A DNA stretch of 64,000 bases, from contig NZ_CP018091.1 in NCBI RefSeq assembly GCF_001885215.1, positions 2,542,001 to 2,606,000 of the forward strand. The letters run 5' to 3'. Numbering within the stretch: position 1 is the first letter of the stretch; every line of letters begins with the position of its first letter. The notes under the pieces were generated by a model that searched no databases, had not been told where the DNA came from, and was given only the letters and a program-made list of their open reading frames with translations. Source of the stretch: Synechococcus sp. SynAce01. Lineage in GTDB: Bacteria; Cyanobacteriota; Cyanobacteriia; PCC-6307; Cyanobiaceae. Both the position numbers and the translations under genes were made by a program. This document shows, piece after piece, positions 42,467 through 52,462 of this stretch.

Positions 42467-44617
42467 ATGAGCGCCAACGTGATTGCGTCCCCGCTGCAGT
42501 CCTCGCCCTTGCTGGCAGGCTCCGGTCTGCCGGCCTTCGAAGCGATCACCGCCGAGCAGGTGAGCAGCCAGATTCCCCTGCTGCTTGATCAGCTCGGCTC
42601 AGCGCTCACAGCCCTGGAAGCCAACCTCAACACAGATCTGGAGCGGGCTGGGGCCAGCGGCGAGATCCTGGGCTGGGAGGCGGTGATGCAGCCCCTGCAC
42701 CATCTCGGCGAGCAGCTGCGCTGGAGCTGGGGAGTGGTGAGCCATCTGGTGGGCGTGTGCAACAGCCCGGAGCTGCGTGAGGCCCACCAGAGCCAGCAGG
42801 CGGCCGTGGTGGCCTTCAGCAACCGGGCCGGCCAGAGCCAGGCGATTTACCGGGCCCTTGAAAAACTGCAGAGCCAGCACAAGCAAGCGGGGCCCGGTGA
42901 AGCCGGTGAGCTCGATGCCACCCAGCAACGGATTCTCAGCGCCGAGCTGCGCACGATGCGGCTGCGCGGTGTGGGCCTCAGCGACGGTGAGCAGACAGCC
43001 TTCAACAAGGCCAGTGAGGAACTCGCTCACCTCTCCAGTGATTTCGGCAACCACGTGCTCGATGCCACCAACCAGTGGACGTTACGCCTGACCACAGCGG
43101 ATGAGGTGGAGGGCCTGCCGTCCAGCGTGCTGGATCAGCTGGCCCAGGCGGCCGGATCCAGTGACCCGACGGTGGGGCCCTGGCTGCTGGGCCTCGACAT
43201 GCCCCGCTACGGGCCGTTTCTGAAATACAGCCGTCGCCGTGACCTGCGGGCCCTGGCCTACAAGGCCCATGTGGGGCGGGCCTCCAGCGGTGAACTCGAC
43301 AACCAGCCGCTGATCAGCCGCATCCTCACGCTCCGCGGTGAGCAGGCCCGCCGCCTTGGTTTCCCCCATTGGGCCGATCTCAGCCTCTCGAAGAAGATGG
43401 CCGGCTCGGTGGAGGCAGTGGAGGCCCTGCTTGAAGACCTGCGTGCGGCGGCCTTGCCGATCGCCGAGGCCGAGCTGGCCGACCTTCAGTCCTGCGCCGC
43501 CCGCCACGGCGCCCCCGAGGCCAGCGATTTCCAGCCCTGGGATCTGCCGTTCTGGGCCGAGGTGTTACGCAAGGAGCGCTTCGATCTCGACAGCGAAGCC
43601 CTGCGGCCCTGGTTCCCGCTGCCCCGGGTGCTCGATGGCCTCTTTGCCCTCTGCGGCCGTCTGTTCGGCATCCAGATCGTGCCCGCCGATGGGGAAGCGC
43701 CGATCTGGCATCCGGATGTGCGCTTTTTTCGCGTGATCGATGCCGCCAGCGCGGCGCCGATCGCCGCCTTCTATCTCGACCCCTACAGCCGCCCGGGCAG
43801 CAAGAGGGGTGGGGCCTGGATGGACGACTGCCTGGGCCGTTCGCTCGATTCAGCTGGCACGCCGGTCTTGCCGGTGGCCTACCTGATCTGCAACCAGAGC
43901 CCACCGGTGGGCAGCACGCCCAGCCTGATGACCTTCGAGGAGGTGGAAACTCTCTTCCATGAATTCGGCCACGGGCTGCAGCACATGCTCACCACCGTGG
44001 AGCGGCCCGAGGCCGCCGGCATCAACCACGTGGAGTGGGATGCGGTGGAACTGCCCAGCCAGTTCATGGAGAACTGGTGCTACGACCGGGCCACCCTGCT
44101 GGGCATGGCCCGCCACTGGCAGACCGGCGATCCCTTGCCAGCCGACAGCTTCGCCAAGCTGCTGGCGGCCCGCACCTTCATGGCCGGAGCAGCCACCTTG
44201 CGTCAGGTGCACCTGGCCTTGGTGGACCTGCGGCTGCACAGCCTCTGGCAGCCGGAGGCTGGCGTCACACCGGCCCAGCTGCGTCGCCAGATCGCCACCA
44301 CCACCACGGTGCTGCCGCTGATCGAGGAAGATGCCTTGCTCTGCTCCTTCGGGCACATCTTCGCGGGCGGTTATGCCGCCGGGTACTACTCCTACAAATG
44401 GGCCGAAGTGCTCAGCGCCGATGCATTCAGTGCCTTTGAGGAGGTGGGCCTGGAGAACGAGGCCGAAATCATCGCCACCGGTCGCCGCTTCCGCGACACG
44501 GTGCTGAGCCTTGGCGGCAGCCGCAGTCCCCAGGAGGTGTTCGAGCGTTTCCGCGGCCGCCCGCCCAGCCCCGAAGCCCTGATCCGCCACTCCGGCCTGG
44601 CGACTAGCGCGGTCTGA
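42467..44617 (+). CDS. M3-family oligopeptidase (oligopeptidase A-like)
   Basis: A 716-residue zinc metallopeptidase. The zinc motif is LFHEFGHGLQHML (HEFGH), with the third ligand expected in INHVEWDAVELPSQFMENWCYD. Other M3 signatures are FLKYSRRRDLRALAYKAHVGRAS, AFYLDPYSRPGSKRGGAWMDDC and the C-terminal YAAGYYSYKWAEVLSADAF. It degrades short peptides in the cytosol, possibly including cleaved signal and transit peptides. It converges on the lipase-like gene with 19 bp between. Confidence 0.95.
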   Translation: MSANVIASPLQSSPLLAGSGLPAFEAITAEQVSSQIPLLLDQLGSALTALEANLNTDLERAGASGEILGWEAVMQPLHHLGEQLRWSWGVVSHLVGVCNSPELREAHQSQQAAVVAFSNRAGQSQAIYRALEKLQSQHKQAGPGEAGELDATQQRILSAELRTMRLRGVGLSDGEQTAFNKASEELAHLSSDFGNHVLDATNQWTLRLTTADEVEGLPSSVLDQLAQAAGSSDPTVGPWLLGLDMPRYGPFLKYSRRRDLRALAYKAHVGRASSGELDNQPLISRILTLRGEQARRLGFPHWADLSLSKKMAGSVEAVEALLEDLRAAALPIAEAELADLQSCAARHGAPEASDFQPWDLPFWAEVLRKERFDLDSEALRPWFPLPRVLDGLFALCGRLFGIQIVPADGEAPIWHPDVRFFRVIDAASAAPIAAFYLDPYSRPGSKRGGAWMDDCLGRSLDSAGTPVLPVAYLICNQSPPVGSTPSLMTFEEVETLFHEFGHGLQHMLTTVERPEAAGINHVEWDAVELPSQFMENWCYDRATLLGMARHWQTGDPLPADSFAKLLAARTFMAGAATLRQVHLALVDLRLHSLWQPEAGVTPAQLRRQIATTTTVLPLIEEDALLCSFGHIFAGGYAAGYYSYKWAEVLSADAFSAFEEVGLENEAEIIATGRRFRDTVLSLGGSRSPQEVFERFRGRPPSPEALIRHSGLATSAV

Positions 44618-44636
44618 ACCAATCAGCCCGAATGAA

Positions 44637-45263
44637 TCAGTCTGAAAGCAGGGCCTGGCGTAACGCGGCCAGGCCGCGCTGATCGCTGAGGATGCCCTGG
44701 TGGGTCATCGGCGGCAGAGCCGTGCGGGGCCCCACAGGCAGCACCCCCCGCCAGCCCGGCACCACGATCTGGTCGGTAGGGGTATAGAAGCTGCGGCAGT
44801 CGACCGCTTCGAGGGCACGGAGATCGGCATTGAGCCTGTGCAGCAGCGGGCTGCCCAGTTTGAGTTCGGCAATTCCACCCAGCAGCCAGGATGGACAGAT
44901 CTGGGCCAGGGGCGTGCCCTGCTGGGGGCTGGCCACACAGAAAAAGCGGCGGGTGCGCCTGTGCCCCCCCAGCTCCTGAATCCAGGTGCGGCCAATCACA
45001 CCGCCCATGGAGAAACCCAGCAGGTCGATCGGCTCGGTAGGCCCGAAGGCCGCCTCGATCGACTCGCCCAGGCGTTCAGCCAGGGGCCCCATCCGGGTGG
45101 CTCCGAGTCGGTGGTGCAGATAGGGAATCAGTAGCGGGTCGCGCTCACCGGCCAGGGCGTCACGCAGCCGGTTGAACAGGCGTGGCGTGTCCCAGAGGCC
45201 ATGAACCAGTACCAGGGGCGGGTAGGCGGCCAGTGGATTGGCAGGCATCGGATTGGCAGCCAT
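44637..45263 (-). CDS. Alpha/beta hydrolase, lipase-like
   Basis: A 208-residue protein with LVLVHGLWDTPRLFNRL (oxyanion region), the nucleophile elbow DLLGFSMGGVIGRTWIQELGG (GFSMG, Ser), and SFYTPTDQIVVPGW, whose Asp fits the catalytic triad; His is in PPMTHQGIL. This is typical of short cyanobacterial lipase/esterase-like proteins. There is no clear signal peptide. It overlaps folB by 1 bp (TGATG), so it is co-translated with folate genes though no link is obvious. Confidence 0.85.
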   Translation of the reverse strand: MAANPMPANPLAAYPPLVLVHGLWDTPRLFNRLRDALAGERDPLLIPYLHHRLGATRMGPLAERLGESIEAAFGPTEPIDLLGFSMGGVIGRTWIQELGGHRRTRRFFCVASPQQGTPLAQICPSWLLGGIAELKLGSPLLHRLNADLRALEAVDCRSFYTPTDQIVVPGWRGVLPVGPRTALPPMTHQGILSDQRGLAALRQALLSD

Positions 45264-45655
45264 CAGTGTGGATCAGGCCAATGGCGCCAGCGCTCCACGC
45301 TGACGCTCCCCTGGAAGCCCGGCACCGGCGCCTGGCATTTGCAGATCTCCACCCGCAGGGGCACCGGCCCGTAGAGCTGCTCCAGTCGGTCCATCACCAG
45401 CTCGGCGTAGTGCTCCAGCGTGAGGCAGCGCAGCTCACGGGCCTGCGCCTGCAGCGCCTGGATCCCCAGGGCGTAATCCAGGCTGAGGCTGAGATCGTCG
45501 CTGCGGCCGGCTGGTTGCAGGTCGTGCCAGAGGCTGAAAGCCAGCTCGAACCACTGACCCAGTTGCCGCTCTTCTTCCAGTACGCCCACATGGGCCCAGA
45601 GCCGCAGCCCGCGCATATGGATCGCATCCGTCCCCCAGGGGCTCCCAGCGTTCAA
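45263..45655 (-). CDS. folB: Dihydroneopterin aldolase
   Basis: A 130-residue protein with the FolB pattern: [32 protein letters not shown] (catalytic-site Glu in GVLEEER), [14 protein letters not shown], and [14 protein letters not shown]. The C-terminal [20 protein letters not shown] shows a Lys shifted within the usual KPxAP motif (KCQAPV). It converts dihydroneopterin to 6-hydroxymethyl-dihydropterin for folate. It overlaps proA by 4 bp upstream. Confidence 0.9.
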   Translation of the reverse strand: MNAGSPWGTDAIHMRGLRLWAHVGVLEEERQLGQWFELAFSLWHDLQPAGRSDDLSLSLDYALGIQALQAQARELRCLTLEHYAELVMDRLEQLYGPVPLRVEICKCQAPVPGFQGSVSVERWRHWPDPH

Positions 45656-46929
45656 AGCGGCAGGGGGCGATGGCGGAACTGACGCAGCTTGCCAGCATCG
45701 GCGCCACTCTCGCCGCTGTAATCGGCGGCGATCTGGCCGTGGCCACGCAGCCGGTAGCGGTAGGTGATCAGGCCCTCCAGACCCACAGGGCCCCGCGGCG
45801 GCATGGTCTGGGTGCTGATGCCGAGCTCAGCGCCGAAGCCGTAGCGGAAGCCATCGGCGAAGCGGCTGGAGCAATTGTGAAACACCCCGGCACTGTCCAC
45901 TGTGCGCAGGAAGCACTCGGCGGTGTCGGTGTTGGTGGTACAGATCAGCTCGGTGTGCCGGGAGCCGTAGCTGGCGATGTGCGCCATCGCCTCCTCCAGG
46001 CTGGCCACCACCTTCACCGCCAGCACCAGCCTCGAATATTCCGTCGACCAATCGGCTGCGCTGGCGGCCTTGGCCACACCGAGGGCACAGGCGGCTGGAT
46101 CGCCGCGCAGCTCCACGCCGGCGGCAGTGAAGGCCGGGATCGCCCGCTCCAGGAAGGCGGCAGCCACCTCCTGGTGAACCAGCAGGGTTTCGGTCGCATT
46201 GCAGGCTGCCGGGTACTGGGTCTTGCTGTCGATCGCAATGCGCAGCGCCTGATCGAGGTTCACCTGCCGGTCGACGTATTGATGGCAGATCCCATCGGCA
46301 TGGCCGAGCACGGGGATGCGGGTGTGGTCCTGGATGAACTGCACCAGGTCGTTCGAGCCGCGCGGAATGATCAGATCCACCAGGCCATCGAGCCTGAGCA
46401 GGCCGAGGCTTTCTTCGCGTGATGTGAGCAACGCCAGGCAGCCTGGCGCCACGGCCGTGCCTGCCAGCCCCCTGTGGAGCGCCTCCACAATCGCCTGGCA
46501 ACTGCGGCTGGCCTCGCGGCCTCCTTTGAGGATGGCGCCGTTGCCGGAGCGGATCGCCAGGGCGGCGATCTGGATCACCGCATCGGGGCGCGCCTCAAAG
46601 ATCACCCCCACCACCCCCAGCGGCACGCTGACCCGCTCGAGGACCAGGCCCTCATCGAGTTCGGTGTGCAGTTGGCGGCAGCCGAGCGGATCGGCCAGGG
46701 CCGCCACCTGGCGCAGCCCAGCGATGGCCGCCGAGAGTTTGCCTGTATCCAGCTTCAGCCGCCCCAGCAACGCAGCCGCCAGCTGGTCGTGCTCGGCGGC
46801 CTCAAGATCAGCCCGGTTGGCGGCCACGATGGCCTCGGCGTCTTCCTCCAGGGCGCCAGCCATGGCCTCCAGCGCCTGCTGCCGTTGGCTGTCACTGGTC
46901 TGGGCCAGGGCCATCGCTGCTTGACGCAC
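45652..46929 (-). CDS. proA: Gamma-glutamyl phosphate reductase
   Basis: A 425-residue aldehyde-dehydrogenase-fold enzyme of proline synthesis. Signatures are [68 protein letters not shown], and the catalytic Cys in [18 protein letters not shown] 46929 is the only usual start in frame. The codons just upstream read [12 protein letters not shown], which looks like the normal ProA N-terminus, but the frame is closed by TGA 40-odd codons up without an ATG, GTG or TTG. Confidence 0.95.
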   Translation of the reverse strand: MRQAAMALAQTSDSQRQQALEAMAGALEEDAEAIVAANRADLEAAEHDQLAAALLGRLKLDTGKLSAAIAGLRQVAALADPLGCRQLHTELDEGLVLERVSVPLGVVGVIFEARPDAVIQIAALAIRSGNGAILKGGREASRSCQAIVEALHRGLAGTAVAPGCLALLTSREESLGLLRLDGLVDLIIPRGSNDLVQFIQDHTRIPVLGHADGICHQYVDRQVNLDQALRIAIDSKTQYPAACNATETLLVHQEVAAAFLERAIPAFTAAGVELRGDPAACALGVAKAASAADWSTEYSRLVLAVKVVASLEEAMAHIASYGSRHTELICTTNTDTAECFLRTVDSAGVFHNCSSRFADGFRYGFGAELGISTQTMPPRGPVGLEGLITYRYRLRGHGQIAADYSGESGADAGKLRQFRHRPLPL

Positions 46930-47019
46930 GGCGCTGGCCCGTTGCAGCAGATCGGCGCTCGGTTCGGGGACGGATCCTGGGACGGAATCGGGAATGGATT
47001 CAGGAACAGAAGGGCACCA

Positions 47020-47913
47020 TCATCCCAGCCGATCGAGGGCGAGTTTCGCCGCTCCCAGCCGGCCGGCCCCATTGCCCAGGGCACAGCGCCGGATCTGGAG
47101 GCCCTGGCGGCTTTCAGGCAGCACCCGCTCCTCCACTTCACGCCAGAGGGCCGGCAGAAAGTGGTGGCTGGCGCCGCTGAGGCCACCGCCGAGCAAGACC
47201 AGTTCCGGGGTGAGCACGTAGATCAGGGAACTGATCCCCACTCCCAGCAGGCGCCCATATTCCGCCCAGATGGCCAGGGCTTCGCCCCCACCCGCATCGG
47301 CGCGGCGGCAGAGTTCGGCGGGATCAAGCGGGCTGAGCCGGCCGAGGCCGCTGATGCTGCAGTACTGCTCCAGGGAGCCCCGATTGCCGCTGTTGCAGGG
47401 AGGCCCAGCCGGATCCAGCCCGATCAGGCCCGGTTCGCAGGCGGCGCCACCATGGCCGGTGAACAAGCTCCCGCCCAGCAGCAGCCCACCTCCCACTCCC
47501 GTACCCAGGGTGAGCAGCAGCACGTTGGCGTAACCCCGGGCGGCGCCGGCCCAGGCTTCGCCCACGGTGGCGGCGTTGCCGTCGTTGACCAGCGTGACCC
47601 GCCGTTTCAGCAGGGGCTCCAGCCAGGCGGCCAACGGCACCTCACGCCAGCCCGGCAGGTTGATGCAGAGCCGGGCCACCCGGCTGGCGCGATCCATTGG
47701 GCCGGGCAGCCCCACGCCCACAAGCGCCGCCTGGCGTTGCGGGTCGAGGACGCTGATCGCCTCCACCAGGGCCGTGGTCAAGGCCCCAGGCAGGGCCGGC
47801 TGAGGTGTGGGCCAATGCAGCTCCGCCAGGCAGGTGCCGCTGGAGCTAAAGCGGGCCAGCTTGATCGCCGTGCCGCCGATGTCGACACCGATCAGCTGGG
47901 GTGGGGAGTCCAT
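47020..47913 (-). CDS. ROK-family sugar kinase with altered zinc motif
   Basis: A 297-residue ROK kinase. LIGVDIGGTAIKLARF is the phosphate-1 motif, VTLVNDGNAATVGEAWAGAARG the catalytic region (Asp), and TLGTGVGGGLLLGG the second phosphate loop. The usual ROK zinc motif CxCGxxGC is degenerate (PCNSGNRGSLEQY), with two Cys replaced by Ser. Members of this type act as glucokinases or N-acyl-hexosamine kinases; the substrate is not known here. It overlaps the TamB gene by 1 bp (TGATG). Confidence 0.88.
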   Translation of the reverse strand: MDSPPQLIGVDIGGTAIKLARFSSSGTCLAELHWPTPQPALPGALTTALVEAISVLDPQRQAALVGVGLPGPMDRASRVARLCINLPGWREVPLAAWLEPLLKRRVTLVNDGNAATVGEAWAGAARGYANVLLLTLGTGVGGGLLLGGSLFTGHGGAACEPGLIGLDPAGPPCNSGNRGSLEQYCSISGLGRLSPLDPAELCRRADAGGGEALAIWAEYGRLLGVGISSLIYVLTPELVLLGGGLSGASHHFLPALWREVEERVLPESRQGLQIRRCALGNGAGRLGAAKLALDRLG

Positions 47914-50900
47914 CAGAAGCGGAAGAACAGTTGCAGCCGGGTCTGCCAGCGGCCTTCGGTGTCGAACGTGCCCTGGAGGCCGATGTTGTCGGTGGCCTGG
48001 TAGCGGAGGGTGAGCTCGGGGGGGATGTCGCTGCGGTTCGGGGCGGCCAGCACCGAGAAGTTGAAGCGGTCGCTGAGGTCCAGACCCAGTTCAGTGCCCA
48101 GCACCAACTGGCTCGGAACAGACTGGTCTGTTTCCTCAGAATCTTCGTTGACCGACGGGGTGACGAAGGTGGGATAGATCGCGAAGCTGATCCGCTGACC
48201 GAGGGCATCGGTGAGGCTGCTCAACAACGGCGAGAGCAGCGTCTGGCCAACCACCGTGGCCAGGGCCGCACCGGCATTGCCGCCGCTGAGCCCCGCCACG
48301 GTATTGCCACCGATCAGGGCCACCAGTCGCTGCTCGGAGATGGGCGGGTTGCTGCGCAGCTCGAACGACTCGCCGATCCGATCGGCCGGGCCGCTCACCT
48401 TGAGCACGACGCGAACCAAGTTGAGCTGGTCAAGGGGGGTGAAATCACCGCGCAGCGAGAGATCCGTGAGCGCGCTGCGATCACTGCCAGTGTTCAAGGT
48501 GTTGGAGATGCGGGTGCGCAGAGCGATGTCCAGGAAGGGCACCAGCCCCTGGGACGGGGTGAACACCGCCACGTTCGGCGCGTCGGGATCGAGGGTGAAA
48601 TTGGTGGTGAAGAAACTCAGTCTTCCGCTCAGCAGCCGCACCACGCCCCTGGCCGAGAGGGTTCTGTCGATTGGGCCGTTGAGGGTGAGCAATCCGCCCG
48701 TCTTGAAGGTGGCCACGGGTGGAGCAACCACCAGCAGATCGGGGCCGAAGCTGAGCCGCAGGTCGTTCAGGCGCACATAGGAGAAATTGGGAATCGCCTG
48801 CCGCAACGCCAGGCCGGTCGTTGTTTCCACCTCGGGACCGAACAACACCAAGGGCTGTTGGAAGTCCCACTTCTCCTCCACCAGCTGCTGGACCGCCACC
48901 GGCTCGACCATGCCATTGGCATCGCTGCGGCCCAGGCCACCAGGCTGAGCATTGATGCTTCCCTTGCTGACCTGCAGCTCGCCGCCCAGCAAGGGCTTGA
49001 GCAGGCTGCCGCCGATTCCCAGCTCGCCATCGATGTCGGCTTCGAGTCGGGGGACACGGATGCGGGCCTGGCTGATCTCCACAACCAGGGGATTGCGCTG
49101 AGCTGTGACCTCGGTGAGGCCCAAACCGCCGCCAGCCTTGATCGTGCCCTTTTCACCCACGCGAGCGCTGAACTCCTGGACTAGCAGCTCTTCGAAATCG
49201 AACAGGATCGTTGCTTCGAGCTGTCGCACCTCCTGGCCGCCCAGAGCGAGTTCGCCCTCGCGGAAGCGCAGGAAGCCGTTGGCCACTGGCTGGCTGAGGC
49301 TGCCGCGCACGAGCACTTCCAGGTCAGCGCTGCCTTTCTGCCAGATCGTCTCGCCCGCGATCAGTCCATTGAGAAAGCGCAGGCCATCGCCCCGACTCGA
49401 TAGCCGCAAGCGCAAGCCCTCGGCCTCCGGATCCAGGGGCACCTCAGCGATCAGATCGACGCTGTTTTCAGCGCCGCCACCGCGCAGGGCACCCTGGACA
49501 TTCAGGTTGTTGCCCGCCAGCGACAATTCCCCCTGTTCCAGGTTCAGCGGGGTGTCATTCAAGAAGCCCTCGCGCAGCGCGATGGTGGTCGAGAAGCTGG
49601 GCTCCTCATCACCGAGCTGGTACTGACCCTTCAATGAGAGAACGCCGCGCAAGCTGGCCGGCACGGGGGTGAAGAGAGCCAGCAGGCTGAGCGACAGGCC
49701 ATCGAAGCCAAAGGAACCCTGACCACCGCTGAGGGCCCCCTGGATCGTCACCACCAGAGGCTCAAGTCCCAGCGCCTTATCTTTGTCGGCGCCCCTCTGC
49801 CAGAGATGCCCCTTGGCGGCCAGATCGAGGCGAAGCTGCCCGATCGTTGGACCAGCAAGCGTGAGATCGGCATCGACCAGGCCGCGCAGATCCTGCAGAC
49901 GCATCGGGGCCGATTCCTCTGGAGTCACCTGGAAGGCGGCAAGGCGCTCTTTGGCCAGTTGCAGGGCCCTGAGCTGGGTGTCGATCGATTCCCCGAACGT
50001 TTCAATCAGCACCGTGCCCAGATCCTCGGCCCGGCCCCTGGGCAGCGGACTCGCCCCCTGGGTCAACGGCCAGCTCCCCACCAGTTGGCTGAACATCTCC
50101 AGTGGCAGCCGGCGACCCTCCAGCTGGGCGCGAAGAGCTCCATTGGTCTGTCCACTGGTGGTGTAGGTCACCAAACCTCCCTCCAGCGGCTCAAAGCGAC
50201 CCTTGAGCTGGAACAACCGCTCGCGGATTCCGCCGCTGGCCGTGAGTTCCTTGCCCAGCAGCTCCAGCACCATGGGACGCTCAACCGTGAGCGAGCCGCT
50301 GGCCGCCAGCGGTTGGAAATCGAGGCTGCCCTGGCCACTCAGCCGTCCGCCGATCGGTGTGGGGCGCGCCCTGGGCCCGACCTCCACCGCGAGTCCGTCG
50401 AAGGGAAACTGCTCCGCCACCCATTGGTAGCGCTGGGGGCTGCCGACCAGTCGCAACTGCCCTTCGCGTCGCTCCAGCACCACCTGTTGCGGCAACCAGT
50501 TCGCTGAGAGGCGGGCACGCAGCTCGCCTGGCGGTGCCGGGCCCTGGGCTCGCATGCGCAGGCTGCTTCCCGCGCCGACGTTGGCCGTGAGCGACCCCCG
50601 CCAGGTTTCCTTGAGCGAGAGCGGCCCGCCACCGGGATTGCGCAACGTGAGCTGGACATCAGGACGCAGGTCTGCGAGCGGACCACGCAAGCTGCCGCTG
50701 GCGGCGAGATCGCCTTCGAGCTCAACCCCGAGCAGGGGGCTGAGTCGCTGCAGCGCAAACGGCGGCGCCGCGAAGGCCAGGTCCAGGTTGCCTGCCACCA
50801 GCCCTCGCCGCTTCTGCCAGCGCAAGGGCAGGGACCCGCTGGCGCTCAGCTCAGGGCTCTGAAGCTCCGTGAGACGCAACAGGTTGCCTCTCCAGGCCAG

Positions 50901-52391
50901 GCTGGCCCGGGCCGGGCCGAGCACGGTCGTCTGGTTCACGCTCAGCCCATTTGGAGCCCGCAAGCTGGCGCTGATCGTGCCCAGCGGCCCTGAGCCCGGC
51001 GGGACCGTGCGGCGGGCCTCGATCTCCAGCAGGGGCCGCCCGGCCTGGGCCAGAGAACTGCGCAGCACGGGCTCGCTCCAGGTGCCGCTGAGACTGAGAC
51101 GGCCGCTCAGCCATTGCTCCTCGCCGAGCAGGGATTCCAGCCATGGCGCCGACTCCCACAGCGAAGGATGTACGCCCAAGGCCCGGCTATCGAGGTTGAG
51201 GCGGGGCCACAACGGTCCAGCGAGGAGCAGTTCCGAGCGTCCCGAGTTGAGCTGAAGCTCAGCCAGCCGCAGCGTCAGCGACTGGCGCCAGTCGGCCAGA
51301 ACCTGGCCGCGGAAACGCAAGGGCTCCGGGCTGGTCGGGGTTCCGCGCCCGAGCGGAATTTGCCCGGCGATCTCCAGCCGGGGCTGGCGCCAGGGGCCGC
51401 GCAGGTCGAAAGCGAGTTGGTCCCCGCGTTTGGGGTCCTCGGCGGTGAGGCGAAAGTCAAACCAACGCTCCAGCTCCAGCCTGCCGTTGAGGACCCCCTG
51501 CCAGTTCGCCATTTGCCAGGGGGTCCTGCTCAGATTGAGGCGCTCTCCGGAGCAGCGCAGCGCGAGGCGTTCGATCTTCAATGGGCCTGGCAGGAGTTCG
51601 TCTTCCAGCCCAAGGCCGTTGAGGTTCAGGGCGCCATTGCAGCTGTTGCGACCGTCGCTGCGGCTCAGGCGCAGGCGGCCATCCAGCCAACCGCTGGCGC
51701 TGGTGCCCCTGGTGTTCGGCAGCAAGGAGACCAGACCCGCCAATGGCTGGCGCTTGACACCGAGGTTGAGGCGGACATTGCCTGTGTCCCAGTTGGCGTC
51801 ACCTTGCAGCGCAAAGCGGCCTTCGGGCGGCAACAGGGCTGCTCCCGACCAGGTGATCGCGCTGCGGTGGAGGGCGACGCTGAGGCCACCGTCCACCCGC
51901 AGCTTCAGGTTGAGCGGCTTGACCGCGACGCTGGCAGGATCGACGAGCCGCACCCGCAGGGCCAGCCGGGGGGGGGCTTGTCCCTTGACGCCGCTGAACA
52001 CCCAGAACTGGCCCTGGCGGTTGGGTTCCAGCTCAAGGCTGCCGCCCTGCACGGCCAGCTGGACCACGGGCAACCCCTGAACAAGGCTGGCCCAGGGGGC
52101 GATCGCTACCCCAAGGCCCTGGGCTGCGGCCGTGGAGTTATCGGCGGGACCGGCCTCAACCCGGCTCGGCCCGATGGCCAGTCCCCAGGGTCGCAAACCC
52201 TGATAGGGGCCCAGTTGCAGCGGATGGCCCAGCCCCTTGCCGATCTGGCGTTCCAGGTCCGGGCGCAGGTGGCGATAGAGCCTGCCAACGAGATAGTCGG
52301 CGCCGAACCAGATGCCGACCGCGGTTCCCGCACCGAGCAACACCCCGCCAACAACGAGGGAGTGGCGCCAATTCAGCTTCGGCAACCCCAT
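47913..52391 (-). CDS. tamB: TamB/Tic236-like translocation and assembly protein
   Basis: A 1492-residue envelope protein. An N-terminal membrane anchor (LVVGGVLLGAGTAVGIWFG) is followed by an AsmA-like start (GHPLQLGPYQGLRPWGLAIGPSRVE) and a very long repetitive beta-rich region. The C-terminal DUF490/TamB domain contains GELGIGGSLLKPLLGGELQVSKGSI, GPIDRTLSARGVVRLLSGRLSFF, LRTRI and LTLRYQATDNIGLQGTFD. The sequence ends in RLQLFFRF; a terminal aromatic is usual in TamB. It should bridge inner and outer membranes for lipid or outer-membrane protein transport. No tamA/omp85 gene is in the window. Confidence 0.93.
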   Translation of the reverse strand: MGLPKLNWRHSLVVGGVLLGAGTAVGIWFGADYLVGRLYRHLRPDLERQIGKGLGHPLQLGPYQGLRPWGLAIGPSRVEAGPADNSTAAAQGLGVAIAPWASLVQGLPVVQLAVQGGSLELEPNRQGQFWVFSGVKGQAPPRLALRVRLVDPASVAVKPLNLKLRVDGGLSVALHRSAITWSGAALLPPEGRFALQGDANWDTGNVRLNLGVKRQPLAGLVSLLPNTRGTSASGWLDGRLRLSRSDGRNSCNGALNLNGLGLEDELLPGPLKIERLALRCSGERLNLSRTPWQMANWQGVLNGRLELERWFDFRLTAEDPKRGDQLAFDLRGPWRQPRLEIAGQIPLGRGTPTSPEPLRFRGQVLADWRQSLTLRLAELQLNSGRSELLLAGPLWPRLNLDSRALGVHPSLWESAPWLESLLGEEQWLSGRLSLSGTWSEPVLRSSLAQAGRPLLEIEARRTVPPGSGPLGTISASLRAPNGLSVNQTTVLGPARASLAWRGNLLRLTELQSPELSASGSLPLRWQKRRGLVAGNLDLAFAAPPFALQRLSPLLGVELEGDLAASGSLRGPLADLRPDVQLTLRNPGGGPLSLKETWRGSLTANVGAGSSLRMRAQGPAPPGELRARLSANWLPQQVVLERREGQLRLVGSPQRYQWVAEQFPFDGLAVEVGPRARPTPIGGRLSGQGSLDFQPLAASGSLTVERPMVLELLGKELTASGGIRERLFQLKGRFEPLEGGLVTYTTSGQTNGALRAQLEGRRLPLEMFSQLVGSWPLTQGASPLPRGRAEDLGTVLIETFGESIDTQLRALQLAKERLAAFQVTPEESAPMRLQDLRGLVDADLTLAGPTIGQLRLDLAAKGHLWQRGADKDKALGLEPLVVTIQGALSGGQGSFGFDGLSLSLLALFTPVPASLRGVLSLKGQYQLGDEEPSFSTTIALREGFLNDTPLNLEQGELSLAGNNLNVQGALRGGGAENSVDLIAEVPLDPEAEGLRLRLSSRGDGLRFLNGLIAGETIWQKGSADLEVLVRGSLSQPVANGFLRFREGELALGGQEVRQLEATILFDFEELLVQEFSARVGEKGTIKAGGGLGLTEVTAQRNPLVVEISQARIRVPRLEADIDGELGIGGSLLKPLLGGELQVSKGSINAQPGGLGRSDANGMVEPVAVQQLVEEKWDFQQPLVLFGPEVETTTGLALRQAIPNFSYVRLNDLRLSFGPDLLVVAPPVATFKTGGLLTLNGPIDRTLSARGVVRLLSGRLSFFTTNFTLDPDAPNVAVFTPSQGLVPFLDIALRTRISNTLNTGSDRSALTDLSLRGDFTPLDQLNLVRVVLKVSGPADRIGESFELRSNPPISEQRLVALIGGNTVAGLSGGNAGAALATVVGQTLLSPLLSSLTDALGQRISFAIYPTFVTPSVNEDSEETDQSVPSQLVLGTELGLDLSDRFNFSVLAAPNRSDIPPELTLRYQATDNIGLQGTFDTEGRWQTRLQLFFRF

Positions 52392-52462
52392 CGGAACGTT
52401 GTGGTTACCGCTTGAGGTTTCCGCAATCTATAAGGTGATTTCATTGCCGCCCAGCCCCCCCC

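Noticed and set aside
40804-42549. Minus-strand frame of over 500 codons antisense to ndhD
   Set aside because: Gln/His/Gly-rich shadow of hydrophobic NdhD codons; no recognisable domain.
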